Counted from the first letter of the stretch, positions 1 to 3,637 are shown. The stretch: DNA of 5,756 nucleotides from Pseudomonadota bacterium (GCA_002684875.1 NYVY01000110.1:1-5756); one strand, 5' to 3'. Notes: generated from the sequence alone by a model not told the origin. A program made the numbers and translations.

Positions 1-43
1 TTCCCGAATTGGTCATAAAATAACGCAAGCCAATTCCCGGGGG

Positions 44-60
44 CCGCGCGCGGGGTTTTT
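44..60 (+). terminator. Possible intrinsic terminator (GC palindrome followed by T5)
   Basis: The perfect palindrome CCGCGCGCGG (44-53) is followed by GG and five T residues (56-60). This would suit a rightward gene ending left of the window. The stem is short with little room for a loop, and other GC palindromes crowd the same spot, so this is tentative. Confidence 0.25.
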
Positions 61-133
61 CTGTCAAGTTTTATTTTGCTCGAATCTTCCAAAATTTGCC
101 AAGATTTGCCACGCTTTTGCGGGGTCTGCGCCA

Positions 134-162
134 ATTATACACAATTATCGTCCCCGTCACAA
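134..162 (-). promoter_or_regulatory. Possible leftward sigma70-type promoter
   Basis: On the minus strand TTGTGA (162-157) is followed after 17 bp by an exact TATAAT (139-134). The -35 matches consensus at 4 of 6 positions. It would fire leftward out of the window, making this a divergent promoter region with the rightward promoter at 208. It overlaps a DnaA-box-like nonamer. Confidence 0.4.
135..143 (+). other. DnaA-box-like nonamer TTATACACA
   Basis: TTATACACA matches the consensus TTWTNCACA exactly. Two 8-of-9 matches, TTTTGCACG, lie at 348-356 and 383-391. One exact match can occur by chance in a window of this size. The clustering near a parS-type site is what makes it worth marking; no AT-rich unwinding element or set of iterons is evident. 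Confidence 0.3.
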
Positions 163-347
163 GACCTGCCCAATCAAAATAAATTGCACACAACCCCGCA
201 AAAAGACTTGACAAATCGCAGCGTTGCGCGTATAATCGGCGCGCGCCACATTTTGCGTCGAATGTCGACTTTGCACTGGCGCAGAAAGACTTGCCCAATC
301 TAAAATTATTTTGCGCACACCCGCAAAAAAGACTTGACATTGGTCGC
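163..347. repeat. Near-duplicated promoter segment, period about 125 bp
   Basis: The segment starting at 163 (GACCTGCCCAATC, then a short A/T stretch, a CACAC-containing word, CCCGCAAAAA and GACTTGACA) recurs from 288 in the same order with small changes. Equivalent points are 125-126 bp apart (163/288 and TTGACA 208/334). Downstream, both copies carry TTTGCAC and CTGGCGC words. The result is two rightward promoters in tandem, probably by duplication followed by divergence. Confidence 0.75.
208..236 (+). promoter_or_regulatory. Rightward exact-consensus sigma70 promoter
   Basis: TTGACA (208-213), a 17-bp spacer and TATAAT (231-236): both hexamers and the spacing are ideal. An A5 tract (200-204) lies just upstream as in the other promoters of this window. 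Transcription would begin near 243 and run rightward into gene-poor DNA and then antisense to the exonuclease gene, so its product is unclear. Confidence 0.8.
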
Positions 348-362
348 TTTTGCACGTACTCT
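334..362 (+). promoter_or_regulatory. Second, duplicated rightward promoter with weaker -10
   Basis: TTGACA (334-339), a 17-bp spacer and TACTCT (357-362), which keeps the TA...T framework of a -10 box. An A6 tract precedes it (325-330). It lies in the second copy of the 125-bp repeat, 126 bp downstream of the exact-consensus promoter. Confidence 0.5.
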
Positions 363-462
363 GGCGCAAGGAACACCTTCGGTTTTGCACGTCGTTTTCC
401 CACTGGCGCCCCCGCGCCAAAATCGCGTTGTCAAGCGATCTGGCTGCGGTGTGGTCGTGGAG

Positions 463-478
463 TGTTCCACGTGGAACA
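463..478. promoter_or_regulatory. parS: parS-type ParB-binding site, perfect 16-bp palindrome
   Basis: TGTTCCACGTGGAACA is a perfect 16-bp palindrome with a CACGTG core (468-473). It fits the chromosomal parS consensus TGTTYCACGTGRAACA recognised by ParB CTPase clamps, in the variant known from pseudomonads and other proteobacteria. No parA or parB gene is visible here, so it would be an orphan site bound by host ParB or by a phage ParB encoded elsewhere. It lies about 100 bp downstream of the second rightward promoter. The match is too long to be chance; its function in this genome is inferred. Confidence 0.8.
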
Positions 479-543
479 TCTTGGCCGAGTCAGAGAATAA
501 ATATCTGTCCCGCAAAATATAGGAGGATCAAAGCCGTCCCTAA

Positions 544-666
544 ATGAGTGCCGGTGATTTTCATAGTTCGCCCCTTAGTGCAATGGTTAGTGGATTAGAA
601 AATAGTAGAAAGCGCCGCCCCAGATTAGTGTATCCGTTAGGACCGAATACACTAGGTAGGCGCTGA
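544..666 (+). CDS. Possible 40-residue basic peptide (weak ORF)
   Basis: An ATG frame of 40 codons ends in TGA. The product is basic toward the C-terminus (NSRKRRPRLVYPLGPNTLGRR region). It is the only frame here that the two rightward promoters could serve. Against it: the AGGAGG at 521-526 is 17 nt from the ATG, too far for normal use; an in-frame TAA at 541 blocks any earlier start; and its second half coincides with a large hairpin that explains the sequence differently. Probably not a gene. Confidence 0.2.
   Translation: MSAGDFHSSPLSAMVSGLENSRKRRPRLVYPLGPNTLGRR
597..664 (-). terminator. Two-stem hairpin, likely terminator of the leftward operon
   Basis: Outer arms AGCGCC (611-616) and GGCGCT (659-664) enclose inner arms TAGTGTAT (626-633) and ATACACTA (647-654), an 8-bp perfect stem. 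Read on the minus strand it starts 10 bp after the exonuclease stop codon and is followed by a T-rich run (TTTCTACTATTTTC, 610-597). That fits a rho-independent terminator or a 3'-end stabilising structure, although the T-run is interrupted. The nested design is more elaborate than a simple terminator. It is not a tRNA: there is no T-loop or paired D-arm. Confidence 0.4.
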
Positions 667-674
667 CCAATACC

Positions 675-1367
675 TTAGCCAGCTTTTTTCTTAGTTTCTT
701 TTTCATTTACGATCCTCCAAGGTTGAGCGTTGATGACGCCATAGGGCACAGATTTTTTGCAAGCATAGCAGTCGGCCATGATTTTTGTCTCGATAACTGC
801 ATCCGACAGCGCGGTATGGTCTTCGATGAAACCGTGGTCGCCAGAGCAAAATCGGTAGGCGTACTCAGCGCCGGTTCGGATATTGCCAGCAGCCGAAACC
901 CAGCCAAGCGATCTGGCGATTTCTTTGTATCGCGCTTGAGACAATTTTGTTTCGCAGGCAAATTGCCAAATGTCGAGCTGTTCCATCGGTGGCAGAATCG
1001 GGCCAAGGCCGAAGCGGGCATTAGTCTGTCGCATCACGCGACGATCAAAGCCGAGATTATAGGCCGCCAAAACATTTACGCCGAAAGCGTCAACGTCGAT
1101 TTGCATTTCTGCAACGATCTTGCTCCACGGAGCCAAGCCGATAGTGCCAGCGTCGAGCATGGGAGCATAATGCGAAAACAATTTTTTCGCATAAAACGCG
1201 CCCATCATTTTGTCGGGGTCGGTGAAAACTTCCTCAACCAACCAATTTTTGCGGGTGAGAATCTCGCCCTTGCGTGTGGCTATGGTATAGCCAACATCGT
1301 AGACGTTACCCGCGAGGTCGCAGCATTCGGTATCGAGGACAAGAATGATTTTTTGTTGAATGGTCAT
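675..1367 (-). CDS. DEDDh-family 3'-5' exonuclease (DnaQ-like)
   Basis: The 230-residue product has the RNase H-fold exonuclease signature. ExoI is LDTE (catalytic D12, E14), ExoII is AAYNLGFD (N104, D108) and ExoIII is HTALSDA (H184, D189). The H four residues before the last D marks the DEDDh subgroup, which uses two metal ions to remove nucleotides from 3' ends. LDIWQFA (131-137) fits the region before ExoIII. About 230 residues is normal for a stand-alone DnaQ-like nuclease; no polymerase or clamp-binding domain is attached. The C-terminus is lysine-rich. The ATG overlaps the stop of the phosphatase gene (TAATG), and an AAGGAAG ribosome site sits in that gene's end. Likely roles are phage replication proofreading, recombination end-processing or host nucleotide scavenging; which one cannot be told. 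Last gene of the leftward operon. Confidence 0.88.
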   Translation of the reverse strand: MTIQQKIILVLDTECCDLAGNVYDVGYTIATRKGEILTRKNWLVEEVFTDPDKMMGAFYAKKLFSHYAPMLDAGTIGLAPWSKIVAEMQIDVDAFGVNVLAAYNLGFDRRVMRQTNARFGLGPILPPMEQLDIWQFACETKLSQARYKEIARSLGWVSAAGNIRTGAEYAYRFCSGDHGFIEDHTALSDAVIETKIMADCYACKKSVPYGVINAQPWRIVNEKETKKKAG

Positions 1368-1840
1368 TATGCGGTCTTCCTTACGATGTATGAGTTGAAT
1401 TGTACCGGATCAATAACCCGAATGCCAGCGCCGCGCAGCGTTGCCTGTACATCGGGCGAGTCATCAAACATGATTGAATCATGCGCGAATTGAGCCCAGT
1501 TCACGCCCATGCTGGCAGCGTGTCCGCGTAGCTTGGCGAGTTTCATCTCACCGCAGCCGCGATTATCTGCCTCGCCCAAGCGATGAATAACAGGCCCGCC
1601 ATTAGGCAGCAAACCTTGCAAGCGTAGGAAGGCAAAATCTGCCTTACCCATAACGCGCGAAGTGCAAACCCAAACGTCTAAGCCGTCGTGAATCGCGCTC
1701 TGCATCTTAGCAGCCAAGGGCAGCAAGCCATCGCGCATGATGTTGCCGATGGTATTCATTCGCCGCCAATCGTCGAGCGTCGCGCCTTGGCGATGCGTCG
1801 AGTCGATAACGGTTCCGTCTAGATCAAAAATAAATCGCAT
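1367..1840 (-). CDS. HAD-superfamily phosphatase, possibly a polynucleotide 3'-phosphatase-like enzyme
   Basis: The 157-residue product carries all four HAD motifs. Motif I is FDLDGTVID (nucleophile D6, acid/base D8), motif II is CTSR (T60), motif III is a lysine in GEMK (K100) and motif IV is FDDSPD (D126, D127, D130). These enzymes hydrolyse phosphate esters via a phospho-aspartate and Mg2+. The compact layout without a large cap and the DD near the end resemble the phosphatase half of phage polynucleotide kinase/phosphatases, but a nucleotidase is equally possible. The neighbouring exonuclease favours a nucleic-acid or nucleotide substrate (inference). The GGAGGA ribosome site and the ATG lie inside the end of the upstream membrane-protein gene (17-nt overlap), and the stop overlaps the exonuclease start by 1 nt, so translation is probably coupled. 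Confidence 0.85.
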   Translation of the reverse strand: MRFIFDLDGTVIDSTHRQGATLDDWRRMNTIGNIMRDGLLPLAAKMQSAIHDGLDVWVCTSRVMGKADFAFLRLQGLLPNGGPVIHRLGEADNRGCGEMKLAKLRGHAASMGVNWAQFAHDSIMFDDSPDVQATLRGAGIRVIDPVQFNSYIVRKTA

Positions 1841-2030
1841 AAAAATATCCTCCGATGCCGATTATGTTTAAGAAAACCAGATTATAGCATGAGACGCGCA
1901 GCGCTTGCAACGTCAATAATGCCAGCCCCACGATGGCGAGGGCTTTGCCCTCGGTCGTGTCGATTATGAAGGGAGCGCAGCATAGCGCCGCAGCCCCCAA
2001 CCAATCCGCTAAGATGCGGAGCAGCTTCAC
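1824..2030 (-). CDS. Small hydrophobic membrane protein, function unknown
   Basis: The 68-residue product is mostly hydrophobic. A first segment lies at about residues 9-23 (WLGAAALCCAPFII), then a short polar stretch (DTTEGKA), then hydrophobic segments at about 30-47 and 50-67, so two or three inner-membrane helices. No family is recognised. It starts with GTG (GTGAAGCTG), and that GTGA overlaps the stop of the upstream HTH-like gene by 4 nt, the classic reinitiation arrangement. Its 3' end overlaps the phosphatase gene by 17 nt and carries that gene's ribosome site. Its place between a DNA-binding-like gene and nucleic-acid enzymes gives no clear functional hint. Confidence 0.7.
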   Translation of the reverse strand: MKLLRILADWLGAAALCCAPFIIDTTEGKALAIVGLALLTLQALRVSCYNLVFLNIIGIGGYFYAIYF

Positions 2031-2317
2031 GCCAAGCTGCTCAGGACAACATCAAGCTCGGCCTTGGTGAGATCACCGGAGCGATCAGGCAGACCGACCG
2101 ACTGACGAATGGCATCCGTCAGCTCGGCTTTGGTGATACCCTTGGCGATCTTCGCCTTGGGTGCTGCCTTGACATACTCAAGGCCAAGGCTTTTGGCCTT
2201 GGAAATCACCGAGCGATGGCTAACGCCAAAGTCAGCAGCGAGATCCTTAGCGATCTCTAGGTTAAGCGGAGCAGCAGCCTCGAGAGCCGCGACCATTGAA
2301 GGAGTGTAGTTAGACAT
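2027..2317 (-). CDS. Small HTH-like phage protein, putative DNA-binding
   Basis: The 96-residue product has a helix-turn-helix-like pattern at about residues 22-45 (AKDLAADFGVSHRSVISKAK), where GVSHRSV fits the turn and the start of a recognition helix. A lysine/alanine linker follows (50-60), then a second helical part (62-96, KAELTDAIRQSVGL and KAELDVVLSSLA). The N-terminal pattern SNYTPSMV with SVISKAKSLGLEYV resembles small uncharacterised proteins of tailed phages; this is from memory, not a search. It is first in the leftward operon, starts at ATG with AAGGGGA upstream, and lies about 28 bp from a strong promoter, so it may regulate this operon or the neighbouring divergent promoters (inference). 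Confidence 0.78.
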   Translation of the reverse strand: MSNYTPSMVAALEAAAPLNLEIAKDLAADFGVSHRSVISKAKSLGLEYVKAAPKAKIAKGITKAELTDAIRQSVGLPDRSGDLTKAELDVVLSSLA

Positions 2318-2344
2318 AGGAGTCCCCTTAGTTAGTGTTCGAGT

Positions 2345-2372
2345 ATTATAGCAAACGGAGCGAGTGAGTCAA
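2345..2372 (-). promoter_or_regulatory. Leftward sigma70 promoter of the exonuclease operon
   Basis: On the minus strand TTGACT (2372-2367) is followed after 16 bp by an exact TATAAT (2350-2345). Transcription would begin near 2338, about 20 nt ahead of the ATG at 2317. Just upstream of the -35, TAGAC occurs twice 11 bp apart (2384-2388, 2395-2399 on the plus strand), about one helical turn, which could be a regulator-binding pair. This promoter serves the four overlapping genes down to 675. Confidence 0.75.
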
Positions 2373-2407
2373 CATCCGGAAGCTAGACAAAAGTTAGACG
2401 CCGCGCC

Positions 2408-2605
2408 TTAATTCTCAGCGTACAGCCGGACGATCATAAACGCCAGAGTCACCAGCAGAAAAGCCAAGGCGATGCAAGCGTAGCCGATGACCTGAACCAG
2501 CCAGCCGCCGCCGCCGGTAACAAACAGCCAGCCGCTAATAGCCGTGACGCTAACGATAATCGTTAGCAAGATAGAAGAAAAAATAACGCCGATGTAGTAA
2601 AGCAT
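2408..2605 (-). CDS. Small two-helix membrane protein, function unknown
   Basis: The 65-residue product has two long hydrophobic segments (about residues 4-28 and 36-60) separated by a glycine-rich turn (GGGG, 31-34). It ends in a short polar tail (RLYAEN), with almost no soluble part. Size and topology are like small phage holins or pinholins and like many phage inner-membrane peptides, but there is no charged tail or neighbouring lysin to support a lysis role. It starts at ATG with GAGGG about 7 nt upstream and has its own promoter (2634-2662). It is separated by a promoter from the next leftward gene, so it is probably transcribed as the first of two units. Confidence 0.68.
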   Translation of the reverse strand: MLYYIGVIFSSILLTIIVSVTAISGWLFVTGGGGWLVQVIGYACIALAFLLVTLAFMIVRLYAEN

Positions 2606-2627
2606 GGGACAGCCCTCGATTTATTGA

Positions 2628-2683
2628 GCCTATAGCTTAAGCCTATGCCTTGCCTTTGTCAATTGATTTTGCCTATCAATAGG
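2628..2683. repeat. GCCTAT repeats around the leftward promoter, candidate operators
   Basis: GCCTAT occurs at 2628-2633, 2641-2646 and 2671-2676, with shorter GCCT words at 2647 and 2652. The third copy is part of the inverted repeat CCTAT-CA-ATAGG (2672-2683), immediately upstream of the -35. Copies flank the -10 and -35 elements, as a repressor's operators would. The binding protein is unknown; the HTH-like protein at 2027-2317 is one candidate. Confidence 0.4.
2634..2662 (-). promoter_or_regulatory. Leftward promoter of the two-helix membrane protein
   Basis: On the minus strand TTGACA (2662-2657) is followed after 17 bp by TAAGCT (2639-2634), a -10 keeping TA...T. An AAAATC word lies just upstream of the -35. 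The -10 sits between GCCTAT repeats, suggesting regulation. Confidence 0.55.
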
Positions 2684-2711
2684 GGGCGGTTAATAGACCT
2701 TGACTATCGCG

Positions 2712-2755
2712 CGCCCGCGGGCGTCCCCCACACGTACGACTTGGGGTATTTTTCG
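2712..2755. other. GC palindrome and hairpin in the divergent intergenic region
   Basis: CGCCCGCGGGCG (2712-2723) is a perfect 12-bp palindrome. Directly after it CCCCA (2726-2730) pairs with TGGGG (2742-2746) around an 11-nt loop, followed by TATTTTTCG. The second part resembles a rightward terminator, though no rightward gene lies upstream. It may insulate the leftward block from the rightward one. Between here and the next promoter there is only a 5-bp inverted repeat, TACAA/TTGTA (2766-2780). Confidence 0.35.
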
Positions 2756-2807
2756 CTTTCTCATTTACAACGAAATTGTAGCGGGTTCTTCAATCAAAAA
2801 ATAGTTC

Positions 2808-2836
2808 TTGACATCAAGGTATAGCTCTGATATAAT
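2808..2836 (+). promoter_or_regulatory. Exact-consensus promoter of the periplasmic-protein gene
   Basis: TTGACA (2808-2813), a 17-bp spacer and TATAAT (2831-2836), with TG at 2828-2829 giving an extended -10 as well. An A6 tract (2796-2801) lies upstream of TTCTTGACA. Transcription would begin near 2843, at the base of a 5' hairpin. Confidence 0.88.
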
Positions 2837-2843
2837 ACTTTCC

Positions 2844-2860
2844 GAAATCACGAAGATTTC
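2844..2860 (+). other. 5'-leader hairpin of the periplasmic-protein mRNA
   Basis: GAAATC (2844-2849) and GATTTC (2855-2860) form a perfect 6-bp stem with a 5-nt loop, starting one or two bases after the predicted transcription start. A stem at the extreme 5' end commonly protects phage mRNAs from 5'-end-dependent decay. That role is inferred. Confidence 0.4.
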
Positions 2861-2884
2861 AAAGAATTTTATAAGGAGAAAATT

Positions 2885-3133
2885 GTGAAACATGTGCTTA
2901 TTGCGTTAGCCCTTGCTCTGCCTCTGTCTGCAACTGCTTCTGATCAGATGGAACTTACGTTTGATAAAATGAAAGATGGAACTTATTGTGGTAAATTTTA
3001 CACAAATGTCTGGAACAACAAAATGGTGTACCAGTGCCACACAAAAGAAGTCTGGGAAAAGAAGGGAGTGAAGTTTCCTGAAGAGAAAGAAGAGGTTACT
3101 TTGCGCTTACTTCCGAATCAAGCATTAGTTTAG
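2885..3133 (+). CDS. Small secreted (periplasmic) protein with signal peptide
   Basis: The 82-residue product begins with a typical Sec signal peptide: MKH, a hydrophobic core VLIALALALPL, then SATA with likely cleavage after A18. The mature part of about 64 residues is polar and lysine/glutamate-rich. It has two cysteines, C35 (TYCGKF) and C51 (YQCHTK), that could form one disulfide, and four aromatic residues between them. No family is recognised and there is no lipobox or later membrane segment, so a soluble periplasmic protein is likely. The GTG start at 2885 follows AAGGAGA (2873-2879) at ideal spacing and gives a complete signal peptide. It has its own promoter and is more AT-rich than the leftward genes: a moron-like phage gene, perhaps modifying the host envelope (inference). 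Confidence 0.8.
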   Translation: MKHVLIALALALPLSATASDQMELTFDKMKDGTYCGKFYTNVWNNKMVYQCHTKEVWEKKGVKFPEEKEEVTLRLLPNQALV

Positions 3134-3142
3134 GGCTTTTTT
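3120..3142 (+). terminator. Weak possible terminator after the periplasmic-protein gene
   Basis: AAGC (3120-3123) can pair with GCTT (3135-3138) over an 11-nt loop, followed by a T-run through 3142. The 4-bp stem is weak and overlaps the last codons, so termination may be partial and the downstream gene could also be read from this transcript. Confidence 0.2.
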
Positions 3143-3166
3143 CGTTAAGCAAAGCAAAAATAATTC

Positions 3167-3195
3167 TTGACAATTGGTATCATACTTCATATAAT
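3167..3195 (+). promoter_or_regulatory. Exact-consensus promoter of the outer-membrane-like gene
   Basis: TTGACA (3167-3172), a 17-bp spacer and TATAAT (3190-3195). An A5 tract (3156-3160) precedes TTCTTGACA exactly as in the promoter at 2808. Transcription would begin near 3202, a few bases before the ribosome site of a 14-codon leader ORF. Confidence 0.88.
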
Positions 3196-3213
3196 TTGAA
3201 AAGTGGAGAAAAA

Positions 3214-3258
3214 ATGGAGGGAGTGACATACCGTATGCTCCTGTTTTGGACCTACTAA
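3214..3258 (+). CDS. 14-codon leader ORF ending in the next gene's ribosome site
   Basis: ATG at 3214 opens MEGVTYRMLLFWTY and stops at TAA (3256-3258). GGAG (3205-3208) lies 5 nt upstream at good spacing. The stop codon overlaps the AAGGAG (3257-3262) that serves the ATG at 3269, so ribosomes finishing the leader would stop right on the downstream ribosome site. This suggests translational coupling or a translation-sensing leader for the outer-membrane-like gene. A chance ORF of this length is possible; the ribosome site and the stop position are what support it. Confidence 0.45.
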   Translation: MEGVTYRMLLFWTY

Positions 3259-3268
3259 GGAGAAAAAC

Positions 3269-3604
3269 ATGAAATATATGCTAACTTTTATCAGTCTTAT
3301 GGTATTTTCTGGTGCTGCAATGGCTGGCCCCTACGTGGAATACAAAAATGATCTGAGATTTTTAGACGACGAGTTTTTGAGTGATGACACTGTGCACCAC
3401 CTGCGTTTCGGCACTTTGTTGGGCGACAGCGACAAGAACTTGTACTTCGAAGTAGGTCCTCGTACTGACGGATACTCAGGAGAAGTTGGATACAAGATCA
3501 AAAATGGTCCTCTTACGTTTAAAGGTAAGTGGGAAGGTTCTAAGATCGACGAAGTTGATCCAATCGGCTCCAAGCTAGAAACTGAGATTCGCTTCTCATT
3601 CTAG
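3269..3604 (+). CDS. Small outer-membrane-like beta protein with signal peptide
   Basis: The 111-residue product has a clear Sec signal peptide (MKYMLTFISLMVFSGAAMA, cleavage after A19). The mature part of about 92 residues is rich in alternating polar/hydrophobic stretches typical of beta strands: YVEYKNDLRF (22-31), VHHLRFGTLL (42-51), NLYFEVGPRT (57-66), SGEVGYKIKN (70-79), LTFKGKWEG (82-90) and LETEIRFSF (103-111). It ends in aromatic F111 after an alternating strand, the signal used by the BAM complex to insert outer-membrane barrels. About six strands is small for a barrel, so it may oligomerise. ATG follows AAGGAG at 6-nt spacing. It has its own promoter, leader ORF and strong terminator: an autonomous moron-like cassette. 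An effect on the host cell surface, such as blocking superinfection, is an inference. Confidence 0.8.
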   Translation: MKYMLTFISLMVFSGAAMAGPYVEYKNDLRFLDDEFLSDDTVHHLRFGTLLGDSDKNLYFEVGPRTDGYSGEVGYKIKNGPLTFKGKWEGSKIDEVDPIGSKLETEIRFSF

Positions 3605-3612
3605 TCTCTAAT

Positions 3613-3637
3613 AAAAGGGCTCTTCGGGGCCCTTTTT
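3613..3637 (+). terminator. Strong rho-independent terminator with UUCG tetraloop
   Basis: AAAAGGGCTC (3613-3622) pairs with GGGCCCTTTT (3627-3636), one T-G wobble, around the loop TTCG (3623-3626) closed by C-G, the very stable cUUCGg tetraloop. The T-run reaches 3637. It begins 8 bp after the stop codon of the outer-membrane-like gene and separates it from the GNAT/structural unit. The A/T flanks make it partly functional in both directions. Confidence 0.92.

Larger units (their letters stand above)
1..674. other. Gene-poor control region with promoters, palindromes and a parS-type site
   Basis: No convincing protein gene lies here; open frames on either strand have arbitrary composition and start inside promoter-like DNA. 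The stretch instead holds inverted repeat GAATTGG (6-12)/CCAATTC (30-36), palindromes CCCGGG (36-41) and CCGCGCGCGG (44-53), a tandem ATTTGCCA pair 10 bp apart (94-101, 104-111), a duplicated promoter segment, a parS-type palindrome and a large hairpin. The words TTTGCAC and CTGGCGC recur as a pair three times between about 270 and 409. An intergenic control or replication/partition region is the best reading; its role is inferred. Confidence 0.7.

Noticed and set aside
163..347. CRISPR array
   Set aside because: Only two diverged copies of a long segment, with no short regular repeats or unique equal-length spacers.
71..522. Several 60-110-codon open frames on both strands of the left region
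   Set aside because: They overlap each other in many frames, begin within promoter or repeat DNA, lack ribosome sites, and their peptides (Cys/Arg/Trp-rich) look like translated non-coding DNA.
350..547. A 65-codon TTG-start frame whose TGA overlaps the ATG at 544 (ATGA)
   Set aside because: Its start lies in the spacer/-10 of the second promoter, upstream of any possible transcript start, and it reads through the parS palindrome with no coding character.
560..669. tRNA gene suggested by a D-arm-like stretch (TTAGTGCAATGGTTAGTGG), hairpin arms and GACCA at the end
   Set aside because: There is no T-loop (TTCRA) in a paired arm before the 3' arm, no paired D-stem and no anticodon arm of normal size. 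The paired arms belong to a simple nested hairpin.
723..1493. 256-codon plus-strand open frame
   Set aside because: It is the antisense shadow of the exonuclease and phosphatase genes, which have full catalytic motifs on the minus strand.
2700..2728. Rightward TTGACT (2700-2705) as a promoter -35
   Set aside because: The position 17 bp downstream reads GTCCCC; no acceptable -10 occurs at any usual spacing.
3135..3155. GCTTT/AAAGC inverted repeat after the periplasmic-protein gene as a terminator
   Set aside because: The right arm is followed by A residues, not T, on the plus strand, and the minus strand has no gene to terminate.
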